Source of the DNA: Vicinamibacterales bacterium
GTDB taxonomy: Bacteria; Acidobacteriota; Vicinamibacteria; Vicinamibacterales; 2-12-FULL-66-21
Direction of reading: 5' to 3'
Length of the DNA stretch: 64,000 bases
Assembly: GCA_036496585.1 (NCBI GenBank)
Contig: DASXLB010000029.1
Location: forward strand, 126,786 to 190,785
Part shown: piece by piece, positions 48,131 through 56,062 of the stretch
How positions within the stretch are numbered: the stretch's first letter is position 1
How the letters are laid out: each line of letters begins with the position of its first letter
Translations under genes and position numbers: made by a program
The notes under the pieces: model-generated
Told to the model about the DNA's origin: nothing
Database searches by the model: none
Seen by the model: the letters and a program-made list of their open reading frames with translations, nothing else

Positions 48131-48148
48131 GCTCCATGAAGCTGGAGC
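48131..48148 (+). promoter_or_regulatory. Hairpin sequestering the ribosome site of the metallophosphoesterase gene
   Basis: GCTCCA-TGAAGC-TGGAGC directly precedes the ATG at 48149. The GGAG ribosome site lies in the 3' arm, so folding would hide it. The stem is only 6 bp. Confidence 0.35.
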
Positions 48149-48958
48149 ATGCCGTCGAAGGACCTCGTCCGCATCGCGGCGATTGGTGATCTGCATTACG
48201 GTCGCGCTACCCCGGCAGGATCGCTGCAGCCGCTGTTCGCGCAGATCGCCGACTCGGCCGACATCCTGGCGCTCGCCGGCGACCTGACCGACTACGGCCT
48301 CGCCGAGGAAGCCCGCGGCTTCGCCAGAGAACTGGCCGCGGTCCGCATTCCGATGGTCGCCGTCCTCGGTAACCACGACGTCGAGTCGAACCAGCAGAGC
48401 GAGATCGTCGCGATCCTCAAGGACGCCGGTGTCACGACCCTCGACGGCGACACGACGGAGATCCTGGGAATAGGTTTCGCCGGCGTGAAGGGGTTCTGCG
48501 GCGGCTTCGGCCGTCGGGCGCTCGGCCCGTGGGGTGAACCGATCATCAAGAAATTCGTCCATGAGGCACTCGACGAGGCGCTGAAGCTCGAGACCGCGCT
48601 CGCGCGGCTGCGCGGCGAGCACCTCATCACGCTGCTCCATTACGCGCCGGTCCAGGCGACGGTCGAGGGGGAGCCTCTCGAGATCTATCCGTTCCTCGGC
48701 TGCAGCCGTCTCGAGGAGCCGATCACGCGCTATCCGATCAGCGCCGTCATCCATGGACACGCGCACCATGGGGCACCCGAGGGGCGGACGCGCACCAACG
48801 TGCCGGTTTACAACGTCTCGGCATCGCTGATGCGTGAGCGGTTTCCCGAACGTCCCTTCCGGCTCATCGAAGTCGGGCCGGCCAGCGCGCTCGCGGCGGA
48901 GCGCCGCGCCGGAAGCGATCGTCGCGGCATTCCCGTCGCGATGCCGGAGGTCATGTGA
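48149..48958 (+). CDS. Metallophosphoesterase
   Basis: A 269-residue calcineurin-like phosphoesterase. Metal-binding motifs are in order: GDLHYGR, AGDLTDYG, VLGNHDVES, LLHYAPV and GHAHHGAPEG. The middle has a Gly-rich loop (GFCGGFGRRALG) and a helical insert. Such enzymes cleave phosphodiesters in nucleotides or lipids; the substrate is unknown. It overlaps the L,D-transpeptidase gene by four bases (GTGA), so the two are made together. Confidence 0.85.
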   Translation: MPSKDLVRIAAIGDLHYGRATPAGSLQPLFAQIADSADILALAGDLTDYGLAEEARGFARELAAVRIPMVAVLGNHDVESNQQSEIVAILKDAGVTTLDGDTTEILGIGFAGVKGFCGGFGRRALGPWGEPIIKKFVHEALDEALKLETALARLRGEHLITLLHYAPVQATVEGEPLEIYPFLGCSRLEEPITRYPISAVIHGHAHHGAPEGRTRTNVPVYNVSASLMRERFPERPFRLIEVGPASALAAERRAGSDRRGIPVAMPEVM

Positions 48959-49941
48959 AACACCCATCGACGTCGTCAGTCATGCGAGGGCTCCTGGTCT
49001 CCGGTGCGGCGGTTGGCCAGCTGCTGCTCGCGCAGCCGGCGGCCGCGCAGCACCGGCCCGTGCGGAAGACGCAGCATGCGGTGCGAAAGGAAGCGCCGAA
49101 AGCGCCTCCAATCGACAAGCCGATGCTGGCGACGCAGGTGATGCTCGACCGCGCCGGCTATTCGCCTGGCGAGATCGACGCGCGGCACGGATCGAATTCG
49201 GACCGCGCGCTCGCGGCGTTCGCGAGCCATGGCGGCGATCCCACGGCGCTGCCGCAGGACGCCTTGACCGACTACACCATCACGTCCGAGGACGCGGCCG
49301 GGCCGTTCACCCAGTCGATCCCGCCGGATCTCATGGCGATGGCGAAATTGACCTCGCTCGACTACACCAACCTCGTCGAGATGCTCGGCGAACGGTTCCA
49401 CGCGAGTCCGGCGCTGCTGAGACGTCTGAATCCCGAGGCCACATTCGACGCTGGCGAGACCATCACGGTCCCCAATGTCGAGCAGGGCATGGCGGCGGCG
49501 GGGCGCAAGAACGATCCGTCCAGCCCGATGGCGACGACCGTCACCGTGCGCAAGAGCAGCTCCGACCTGCTGGCGACCGACAAGGCGGGCAACGTGCTGA
49601 TGTACGCGCCGGTCACGACCGGCAGCGAGCACGATCCGCTCCCGATCGGAACCTGGCAGGTCAACGGCGTGCAGCACAACCCGACGTTCCACTACAACCC
49701 GGCGCTCTTCTGGGACGCGAACACGGCGGACACGAAAGCGACCATTCCGGCCGGGCCCAACAACCCCGTGGGCGTCGTCTGGATCGACATCTCCCACCCG
49801 CACTACGGGCTGCACGGAACGCCGGAGCCCTCGCGGATCGGCAAGACGACATCGCACGGCTGCGTGCGATTGACGAACTGGGACGCGCTCAAGCTGTCGG
49901 CGCTCGTGCGGCCTGGCACGCGGGTCGTGTTCGCGGAGTAA
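48955..49941 (+). CDS. L,D-transpeptidase with peptidoglycan-binding domains
   Basis: A 328-residue exported YkuD enzyme. The signal (LLVSGAAVGQLLLAQPAAAQ) precedes a PG_binding_1-like segment (MLATQVMLDRAGYSPGEIDARHGSNSDRALAAF), a LysM-like one (ERFHASPALLRRLNPEATFDAGETITVPN), and the catalytic domain with HGTPEPSRIGKTTSHGCVRLTN, in which the Cys is catalytic. It forms 3-3 cross-links or attaches proteins to peptidoglycan. It begins with GTG overlapping the phosphoesterase gene. The M23 peptidase gene follows 4 bp later. Confidence 0.92.
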   Translation: MKHPSTSSVMRGLLVSGAAVGQLLLAQPAAAQHRPVRKTQHAVRKEAPKAPPIDKPMLATQVMLDRAGYSPGEIDARHGSNSDRALAAFASHGGDPTALPQDALTDYTITSEDAAGPFTQSIPPDLMAMAKLTSLDYTNLVEMLGERFHASPALLRRLNPEATFDAGETITVPNVEQGMAAAGRKNDPSSPMATTVTVRKSSSDLLATDKAGNVLMYAPVTTGSEHDPLPIGTWQVNGVQHNPTFHYNPALFWDANTADTKATIPAGPNNPVGVVWIDISHPHYGLHGTPEPSRIGKTTSHGCVRLTNWDALKLSALVRPGTRVVFAE

Positions 49942-49945
49942 CGCG

Positions 49946-50620
49946 ATGCCGCAGGGGCCCCGTCCCGACGTTCGGTATTTGCTCGCAGCCGCGCTGCTCG
50001 GCTTCGTCCTCGGCGCATTCCTCGTCGGGTCACTGTCCCACGCCAACGCGCTGGCCGCTGTTCCGCCGGAGGCGGAGAGCCGCATCGCCCGAGCGGTCGA
50101 CGAACCGCCGGGCGCCGCTGCCAGCGCGCCGGCGCCGACGAGCGGGCGCGCGCAGGATGTGGCTCCCGAATCGGACGACACAAAGGACCTCACGGCCCGC
50201 AAGCTGACGATTCCGGTGCAGGGCGTCGGCGCGGCCCAGCTCACTCATACATTTCACGACGCGCGTTCGGGCGGGCGCGAGCACGAAGCGCTCGACATCC
50301 TGGCGCCGCGCAACACGCCGGTGATTGCCGTCGAGGACGGCACCATCGCCAAACTGTTTCTCAGCAAGGCCGGCGGCACCACCATCTACCAGTTCGATCC
50401 GTCCCGGGAGTATGCCTACTACTACGCCCACCTGGAACACTACGCCGACGGACTCGCGGAAGGGGCCCTCGTCCGGCGTGGGCAGATCATCGGCTACGTC
50501 GGTACGTCGGGAAATGCCCCGAAGGACACACCCCACCTGCATTTTGCGATCTTCCGCCTGACCGCCGCCAAACACTGGTGGGAAGGCACAGCGATCGATC
50601 CCTACGGGGTACTTCGATAG
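49946..50620 (+). CDS. M23-family metallopeptidase, membrane-anchored
   Basis: A 224-residue peptidase. An N-terminal membrane helix (YLLAAALLGFVLGAFLVGSL) and an Ala/Pro linker are followed by an LytM/M23 domain: HTFHDARSGGREHEALDILAPRNTPV, AHLEHYADGLAEGALVRRGQIIGYVG and HLHFAIFR. The zinc ligands would be His and Asp in the first part (HEALD) and HLH at the end. It likely cuts peptide cross-bridges or acts as an activator of amidases. With the transpeptidase gene it forms a wall-remodelling pair. Confidence 0.9.
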   Translation: MPQGPRPDVRYLLAAALLGFVLGAFLVGSLSHANALAAVPPEAESRIARAVDEPPGAAASAPAPTSGRAQDVAPESDDTKDLTARKLTIPVQGVGAAQLTHTFHDARSGGREHEALDILAPRNTPVIAVEDGTIAKLFLSKAGGTTIYQFDPSREYAYYYAHLEHYADGLAEGALVRRGQIIGYVGTSGNAPKDTPHLHFAIFRLTAAKHWWEGTAIDPYGVLR

Positions 50621-50643
50621 GACGGTCGCCGGGCCGCCCTTCC

Positions 50644-50671
50644 AACCTTTTCCCCGGCCTCCCCATCCAAG
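50644..50671 (+). promoter_or_regulatory. Candidate ECF-type promoter
   Basis: AACC (50644-50647), N18, TCCAAG (50666-50671). The same arrangement lies in front of the other ECF gene at 17853. It would start transcription a few bases before the sigma gene. Confidence 0.4.
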
Positions 50672-50689
50672 CTGGTGTAAGGATGGAGC

Positions 50690-51247
50690 TTGGAGGCACT
50701 GGCGCCCATATCCTCCGCTCGAGCGGCCGTCTCGGCTGAGCGGTTCTCCGACGTGGCGCGGGCCGCGGCGGGCGACGCAGGTGCGTTCGAGGCGCTGTAC
50801 CGGCTGCATCTGCCGCGGGTGCACAGCCTCGTGCGGCGAATGACCGCCGGCCGGGATGCCGACGAGCTGACGCAGGACGTGTTCGTGCGCGTCTGGCAGA
50901 AGCTGGGGACGTTCCGAGGCGACTCGTCGTTCTCGACCTGGCTGCACCGCCTCGCCGTGAACGTCGTGATCGAGCGGTTTCGCACCGATCAGGCACGCCG
51001 CGCCCGCCTGGTGGACGGAGAGGCGGTCTTCGACCGCATGGCCAGTCCGCGGGCGCGCCCCGACCTGGGAATGGATTTCGAAACGGCTCTCGAGCGGCTT
51101 CCCGACGGCGCGCGCGAGATTTTCGTGCTGCACGACGTCGAGGGCTACAAGCACCACGAAATTGCCACCTTGCTGGAGATCTCGGCCGGCACGTCGAAGG
51201 CGCAGCTGCACCGCGCCCGGATGATGCTGCGGAAGCACCTGAAATGA
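50690..51247 (+). CDS. ECF-type RNA polymerase sigma factor
   Basis: A 185-residue sigma factor. Region 2 reads ARAAAGDAGAFEALYRLHLPRVHSLVRRMTAGRDADELTQDVFVRVWQKLGTF; region 4 reads LPDGAREIFVLHDVEGYKHHEIATLLEISAGTSKAQLHRARMML. A TTG is taken as start because GGATGGAG stands upstream; the next in-frame candidate is GTG at 50753. It overlaps the anti-sigma gene by four bases (ATGA). Confidence 0.92.
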   Translation: MEALAPISSARAAVSAERFSDVARAAAGDAGAFEALYRLHLPRVHSLVRRMTAGRDADELTQDVFVRVWQKLGTFRGDSSFSTWLHRLAVNVVIERFRTDQARRARLVDGEAVFDRMASPRARPDLGMDFETALERLPDGAREIFVLHDVEGYKHHEIATLLEISAGTSKAQLHRARMMLRKHLK

Positions 51248-51924
51248 TCGATCCGTGGACCGACCGTCTGTCGGAGTACGTCGATGACGACCTCGAGCCG
51301 GCCGTGCGGGCCGACCTCGACCGTCATCTCGCATCCTGCGCGGCGTGCGCGGCGACCATCGCCGAGTTGCGGGAGGTCGTCGCCCGCGCCGCCAGCCTGT
51401 CGGCGCGCCCGCCGGCGGGCGACCTCTGGCCGGGCATCGCGCCGCGTCTCGGTCGGGTCACGGCGGCAGTCCAGCCTCTCGCGCCGGCCGCCGCGCGCCT
51501 CCGGCGGCGCGTCTCTTTCACCCTGCCGCAGCTCGTGGCCGCGGGGCTGGCGCTGATGGTGATGTCAGGCGGCGGGGTGTGGGTCCTGCAGCACGGCGGA
51601 CGGGTCACCGACCTGCCGCCGGTCGCCGCCACGAGCGATCCGGATCCGGTCGTGTTGCCGGTCGCACTCGCCGATCCGCGCTACGACGAGGCGGTGGCCG
51701 ATCTCGAGCAGGCGCTGGCCGCCGGACGGGCGCAGCTCGATCCCGGCACGATCAAGATCCTCGAAGTGAATCTCGATGCGATCGACAAGGCGATCGAGCA
51801 GTCCCGCCGCGCGCTCGCCACCGATCCGGCAAACGTGTACCTGCACAGCCACCTGGCCGAGGCGCGCCAACGCAAGCTGGCGCTGCTCCGCCGCAGCGTG
51901 GCGCTCGTCGAGGGCAGGAGTTGA
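51244..51924 (+). CDS. Zinc-finger anti-sigma factor
   Basis: A 226-residue membrane protein. The zf-HC2 motif is RHLASCAACAATI with the His-x3-Cys-x2-Cys pattern. A membrane helix lies near residues 99-118 (LVAAGLALMVMSGGGVWVL), followed by a periplasmic domain that is helical and TPR-like at the end (DPGTIKILEVNLDAIDKAIEQSRRALATDPANVYLHSHL). It should hold the upstream sigma factor inactive until an envelope signal frees it. Confidence 0.88.
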   Translation: MIDPWTDRLSEYVDDDLEPAVRADLDRHLASCAACAATIAELREVVARAASLSARPPAGDLWPGIAPRLGRVTAAVQPLAPAAARLRRRVSFTLPQLVAAGLALMVMSGGGVWVLQHGGRVTDLPPVAATSDPDPVVLPVALADPRYDEAVADLEQALAAGRAQLDPGTIKILEVNLDAIDKAIEQSRRALATDPANVYLHSHLAEARQRKLALLRRSVALVEGRS

Positions 51925-51937
51925 TGGTGAGCACCCG

Positions 51938-52834
51938 ATGCTGATTCCGACACTGGCGCTGGCGCTGGTCCTGGCCCAGGGGGCGACGCCGCGGAGCGGG
52001 CCTCCGCAGACCGACGAAATGGTGCCGGTGCAGCACGGCGCGCGGCTGCTCGTCAACAACTTCGCCGGCGACGTGATCATCCACTCGTGGAACAAGGACA
52101 GCGTGCACGTCGTCGCGCGCCATCAGGGGCGCACGCGGGTCGACATCCGCCCGACCAGCGCCGGCCTGGCCATCTCGGCGTCGGCCACGATGGGCCCGCA
52201 GGGATCGGTCGACTACGAGATCACCGCTCCGGTGTGGATGGCGGTGCGCGTCGAGGGCACCTATGATTTCGTCACCGTCGACGGCATGCAGGGCGAGGTG
52301 TTCGCCAATACCGTCCGGGGCGACGTCACCATCAAGGGGGGCTCGGGCCTCGTCACCGCCAAGTCGGTCGAGGGCGAAGTGCACGTCGAGGGCACGCGCG
52401 GCAAAGTGGTCGTCAGCTCGGTCAACGAGAAGATCGTGATCACCGACACGACCGGCGAGATCAGCGCCGATTCGGTCAACGGGACGATCACCATGACCGG
52501 GATCGACTCGAAGAGCGTCGACGCCTCGACCGTCAACGGCACCATCGTCTACGAGGGGCGGATCCAGGACGGCGGCCACTACGGTTTCGGCACCCACAAC
52601 GGCGACCTGCTGCTGGGGCTGCCCGACGCCGTGAATGCGACCTTCACCATCCGCACCTACCAGGGAAGCTTCAGCACCGAACTGCCGCTCGAAGGGGTCA
52701 CCCGGTCGGATCTGCAGCGCGGCCGCCGCGTGACGACGGCTCTGGGCAACGGCAGCGCTGATGTGACGCTGGAAACGTTCGGCGGGTCGATCCGCCTGCG
52801 CAAGGGCTCCGCGCGACGGACACCCCCGCGATAA
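51938..52834 (+). CDS. DUF4097-type beta-helix protein
   Basis: A 298-residue exported protein. The hydrophobic start (MLIPTLALALVLAQ) is a short signal peptide; the rest is a repetitive beta structure of about 20-residue turns (DVIIHSWNKDSVHVVARH; GDVTIKGGSGLVTAKSVEGEVHVEG; KSVDASTVNGTIVYEG), typical of DUF4097/DUF4098 right-handed beta-helix proteins. Such proteins often follow ECF/anti-sigma pairs in Acidobacteria and Gemmatimonadetes, presumably as sigma targets or sensors. Thirteen bases separate it from the anti-sigma gene. Start set by the signal peptide and by GGTGAG. Confidence 0.8.
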   Translation: MLIPTLALALVLAQGATPRSGPPQTDEMVPVQHGARLLVNNFAGDVIIHSWNKDSVHVVARHQGRTRVDIRPTSAGLAISASATMGPQGSVDYEITAPVWMAVRVEGTYDFVTVDGMQGEVFANTVRGDVTIKGGSGLVTAKSVEGEVHVEGTRGKVVVSSVNEKIVITDTTGEISADSVNGTITMTGIDSKSVDASTVNGTIVYEGRIQDGGHYGFGTHNGDLLLGLPDAVNATFTIRTYQGSFSTELPLEGVTRSDLQRGRRVTTALGNGSADVTLETFGGSIRLRKGSARRTPPR

Positions 52835-52894
52835 CCACGACGGCCACGCGCCGGACCGCGTCCGCGTTCGGCCCTGTGGTATTACCCTTGTCGC

Positions 52895-54133
52895 ATGTCA
52901 GACGCGGGTGATTCGAAGGCCGCAGAGAAAGACTACCTTCGCCGCAGCGGCGGCGGCGCCTGGGAGCGTGCAAAGCCGTTCTCGCCGCCGGGGACCGACC
53001 AGTTCGAGGAAGGCCTCGACATCCTCAACGACTTCGTCGTCGCCCTTCGCCTCCTGAGGCCGACGGCCGACGATCGAATCCTCGATCTGGGCGCGGGCGG
53101 CGGCTGGTGCTCGGATCTGCTGTCGCGCATGAGCCGGCGGTCCTTTCCTGTCGACATCTCGTTCGACATGCTGCGCATCTCGCGCGAACGCGGATCGAAC
53201 GGGGGGCTGCCCGCAACCGTCGGCGATCTCGAGCGCCTGCCTTTCATCGACGGAAGTTTCACCAAAGCCATCTGCGTGAGCGCCCTCCACCACGTGCCTG
53301 ACATGGGCGCCGCCATACGGGAAGTGTTCCGCGTGCTGAACGAAGACGGCGTGGTCGTGTTCTCGGAGCCGGGCGTCGGCCACGCCACGGAACCGTGGTC
53401 GGTCGCCGCGACCAGCGACTTCGGCGTGCTCGAGCAGGAAGTGCATATCGAACCAACCATCCAGATGTGTCGCGCCGCGGGCTTCGCCGACGCGTACGTC
53501 TGTCCGATCAGTTATGTGATTCCCGAGTTCAGGTTGACCGACGACGACTGGCGCGCGTGGATGCGGTTGCCGCTCGTGAAACGCCCGATGCGCGCGGCCC
53601 AGAAGCTCGGGCGCGCGCTCCTGGAACTCGCGGGGGCGGGCAAGCGAGGACCGCTGTTCGAAGAGGCGTTCGCGATGCGGCTCGTGCGTCTGCTCCAGAT
53701 GCCGGTGCGGTCGCATCCGTTCATCATGGCCACGAAGCGCCGCCGCCAGTCTTCGAGCTCGGCGCCGTATCGCGCCTCGATCGACGCACGCGGCCTGCCG
53801 GAGGCATTGCGACCATCCGCCCGCGTCCCGCTCACCGTGGCGGTGACGAACACGGGTCGCGACGCATGGCGATCCGGCAACAGCCTTGGCGGAATCCAGC
53901 TGGGTCTCCAGCTCCTCGATGCGGGGGCGCGGCTCATCGACCGCGACTCGCAGCGGGTGCCCTTGCCGCGGGCGGTGCCGCCTGGCGACACCGTGATCGT
54001 CCACGTTACGTTCGCGGCACCCGCAGATCCCGGCGACTATGTCGTCAAGTTCGACATGGTCGCCGAGGGTCGCACGTGGTTCGAGCCCACGGGCTCGCCG
54101 GCGCTCACCACGCGCATCCGCGTGGCACACTGA
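52895..54133 (+). CDS. Class I SAM-dependent methyltransferase with C-terminal beta domain
   Basis: A 412-residue protein. Residues about 45-160 form a Methyltransf_11 fold: motif I ILDLGAGGGWCSDL, motif II VGDLERLPFIDGSF, and SALHHVPDMGAAIREVFRVLNEDG. The middle (about 170-285) is helical. The last 120 residues are a separate beta-sandwich (VPLTVAVTNTGRDAWRSGN...GDTVIVHVTFAAPADPGDYVVKFDMV) that resembles an Ig-like or NEW-type carbohydrate-binding domain. The pair suggests modification of a glycan or glycolipid. Its 3' end overlaps the antisense small gene by 97 bp. Confidence 0.85.
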   Translation: MSDAGDSKAAEKDYLRRSGGGAWERAKPFSPPGTDQFEEGLDILNDFVVALRLLRPTADDRILDLGAGGGWCSDLLSRMSRRSFPVDISFDMLRISRERGSNGGLPATVGDLERLPFIDGSFTKAICVSALHHVPDMGAAIREVFRVLNEDGVVVFSEPGVGHATEPWSVAATSDFGVLEQEVHIEPTIQMCRAAGFADAYVCPISYVIPEFRLTDDDWRAWMRLPLVKRPMRAAQKLGRALLELAGAGKRGPLFEEAFAMRLVRLLQMPVRSHPFIMATKRRRQSSSSAPYRASIDARGLPEALRPSARVPLTVAVTNTGRDAWRSGNSLGGIQLGLQLLDAGARLIDRDSQRVPLPRAVPPGDTVIVHVTFAAPADPGDYVVKFDMVAEGRTWFEPTGSPALTTRIRVAH

Positions 54134-54417
54134 ACACCGGGCGCGACGGGGAATGGTTGGCGGGTCTGTCCGGCTGCGTAGCGCATCCGCGGCGCGGCAG
54201 CGCGCGGGATGGCCGCCTCGGGAGGCACCCAACCCTGCAACCGCAGATTCTCCTGCAGCCGCTGCGATCGCTCGATGAGCGCGTGCGGATCCTGATACTT
54301 CTCGATCTCCTGACGGCCGTCCGGAAATGTCAGCACGAGTTCGAAATCGTCACCATCGACCTGGCGGCGGATCTCGTACAGCAGCTTGGCGGTGTCGCGT
54401 TCGAAAAACCAGAGCAT
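54037..54417 (-). CDS. Small conserved protein (MLWFFER type)
   Basis: A 126-residue open frame of which the first 65 residues look conserved: MLWFFERDTAKLLYEIRRQ, then FELVLTFPDGRQEIEKY and a helix ending LQENLRLQGWVPP. From memory, small proteins beginning MLW(S/F)FE occur across Acidobacteria. The remaining C-terminal part is antisense to the end of the methyltransferase gene and is probably unselected. The leader region 54429-54477 looks structured. Function unknown. Confidence 0.6.
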   Translation of the reverse strand: MLWFFERDTAKLLYEIRRQVDGDDFELVLTFPDGRQEIEKYQDPHALIERSQRLQENLRLQGWVPPEAAIPRAAAPRMRYAAGQTRQPFPVAPGVQCATRMRVVSAGEPVGSNHVRPSATMSNLTT

Positions 54418-54428
54418 TGAAGTACTTA

Positions 54429-54477
54429 TCGGCCGCTACCCCGCCCGGCCTTTAGGCTCACAGCCCTGCGGGGCGGT
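54429..54477 (-). promoter_or_regulatory. Structured leader candidate
   Basis: In minus-strand order: CCCCGC (54473-54468), hairpin GGCT-GTG-AGCC inside it, AAAGGCCGG, then GCGGGG (54444-54439), followed by TAGCGGCCGATAAG before the ATG at 54417. CCCCGC and GCGGGG close a stem around the inner hairpin, and the two GGCC elements could form a pseudoknot. It resembles a compact cis-regulatory RNA, but no known class fits. Confidence 0.4.
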
Positions 54478-54542
54478 CATCGGCTCGATCACCGGCAGGC
54501 AAGGAATCTGCCACGGCAGCCGCGTACGGGATCGGGCGACGT

Positions 54543-54719
54543 TCAGTTGGCGCGAAGCGCAGCGACCGGATCGACCGCGGCCGCACGCCGAGCCGGACGC
54601 CACGTCGCCATCGCGGCGGTCGCCGTCAGCAGCGCGCCGATCAGGACATAAGTGGTTGGTCGTCCGGGCGGATCTCGAACAGCTGCCCCCATCACTTCAA
54701 ACCGCAAAGCCCGCGTCAT
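54543..54719 (-). pseudogene. Relic of an ADOP/MacB-like permease C-terminus
   Basis: A 58-residue open frame translates as a final membrane helix and ending typical of acidobacterial orphan permeases: TYVLIGALLTATAAMATW, then RPARRAAAVDPVAALRAN and stop. DPVAALR is the usual permease end. The rest of the roughly 800-residue family is missing, and the 5' part (MTRALRFEVMGAAVRD) does not match a family N-terminus. I read this as an eroded gene fragment, not a functional gene. Confidence 0.65.
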
Positions 54720-54877
54720 CGTCTCTTACTAGGAACGGGCCGTTGCAGGGACGTCACGGCGGCAGGACGGGCCAGATCGCTTCGCTTCCGGGACGGGACT
54801 GTGCGGAAGCGGACAGCGTGGCGGCCCATTCGAGTGGGCAGTGCACGTTTCTACGGTTTCATCCGTCAAACACACCG
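54720..54877. other. 158-bp region before REC-SpoIIE gene
   Basis: Holds no gene. GGAAC-N15-CGTC at about 54733-54756 resembles a generic ECF promoter, and GTTTCT...GTTTC elements stand near 54847-54861, but neither is convincing. Confidence 0.3.
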
Positions 54878-56062
54878 ATGGCACGCGCTTTGGAAAATGC
54901 GGGCTCCAACATGATCGCCTCCGTCGTGGACGCCGGCGCGCCGCGGATTCTGATCGCCGACGATCAGCCCGATCTGCTCGACGCGCTCCAGCTCCTGCTC
55001 AAAGGGCAGGGCATCGAGTTCCACGCGGTGACGTCGCCCGACGCGGCGCTCGCGGCGTTGCAGGCGCGCCCGTTCGATCTCGTGCTGATGGATCTCAACT
55101 ACACGGGAGACACGACCTCCGGGCGCGAAGGCATCGACCTGCTCGCGCGCGTGCAGGAAATCGATCGGTTGCTGCCGGTGGTCGTGATGACCGGCTGGGG
55201 AAGCGTCGACCTCGCGGTCGAAGCGATGCGCCGGGGCGTGCGCGACTTCGTGCAGAAACCGTGGGACAACCAGCAGCTGCTGGCGACGCTGCGGCAGGAG
55301 ATCGCCGCCGGCCGGGCGCGGCGTCTGACCGACGCGGCGGAGCGCCGCGACCTCGCCGAGGCGCTCGCGATTCAGCGGCGGCTGCTGCCGCAGCAGATCC
55401 CGCAGATCGACGGGTGGGAAATCGCGGCCAGCTGGCAACCCGCGTCGGGCGTCGGCGGCGACTGCTTCGACGTGATCCGCTTCGGCGACAACCTGATCGC
55501 CCTCTCGATCGCCGACGTCGTCGGCAAAGGCGTGCCGGCGGCGCTGCTGATGTCGAACCTGCAGGCGGCGGTGCGCGCCTTCGCGTCGGAGACAGTCGAG
55601 CCGCAGGCGCTCTGTCGGCAGGTCAACCGGGTGCTCTGCGGCAACATCGCCGAAGGACGCTTCATCAGCTTCTTCTACTGCGTTCTCGACGCGGTCCACG
55701 GCGTCCTCACCTACTGCAACGCCGGACACTACCTGCCCGCGCTGATCCGCGCCGATGGCGCGGTCGAGCGCTTCGACAGCGGCGGCCCTGTGCTCGGTGT
55801 CATTCCGGATGCCGACTACGAGCAGGCGCAGGTGCTCCTGGCGCCGGGCGATCGCCTCGTCTTCTTCACCGACGGCCTGACGGAAGCGCGCAATGCGGCC
55901 GACGACGAGTTCGGTGAACCCCGACTGCTGGACTCCGCCGTCCGGCATCGCGCCTGTTCCGCGCCGGCGCTGCAGGCACGGCTGGTCGACGCCGTGGCGA
56001 CGTTCACCGGCGGACGTCTGCAGGACGACGCGACGCTCATCGTGGTGGCGGCTGACCTGTGA
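54878..56062 (+). CDS. Response regulator with SpoIIE-type PP2C phosphatase
   Basis: A 394-residue protein. The receiver has IADDQPD, phospho-Asp in LMDLNYTG and Lys in VQKPWD. A short coiled coil (AERRDLAEALAIQRRLLPQQ) leads to a SpoIIE/PP2C phosphatase domain with GGDCFDVI, ADVVGKGVPAALLMS, GVLTYCNAGHYLPAL and FFTDGLTEARN, the metal-binding motifs. Such proteins dephosphorylate an anti-sigma-antagonist in partner-switching. No STAS or kinase partner is in the window. Start uncertain: ATG 54878 or ATG 54911. It overlaps the LytS-type kinase gene by four bases. Confidence 0.9.
   Translation: MARALENAGSNMIASVVDAGAPRILIADDQPDLLDALQLLLKGQGIEFHAVTSPDAALAALQARPFDLVLMDLNYTGDTTSGREGIDLLARVQEIDRLLPVVVMTGWGSVDLAVEAMRRGVRDFVQKPWDNQQLLATLRQEIAAGRARRLTDAAERRDLAEALAIQRRLLPQQIPQIDGWEIAASWQPASGVGGDCFDVIRFGDNLIALSIADVVGKGVPAALLMSNLQAAVRAFASETVEPQALCRQVNRVLCGNIAEGRFISFFYCVLDAVHGVLTYCNAGHYLPALIRADGAVERFDSGGPVLGVIPDADYEQAQVLLAPGDRLVFFTDGLTEARNAADDEFGEPRLLDSAVRHRACSAPALQARLVDAVATFTGGRLQDDATLIVVAADL

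Noticed and set aside
50683-50740. Eighteen-codon reading frame (MELGGTGAHILRSSGRLG) overlapping the ECF sigma start
   Set aside because: It is out of frame with the sigma gene and most simply explained by chance; the ATG has no better ribosome site than the TTG.
54418-54480. GEMM-type cyclic di-GMP riboswitch
   Set aside because: The 3' part looks similar, but the AAACC stem with GAAA tetraloop and the GACGCAAAGCC core are missing.
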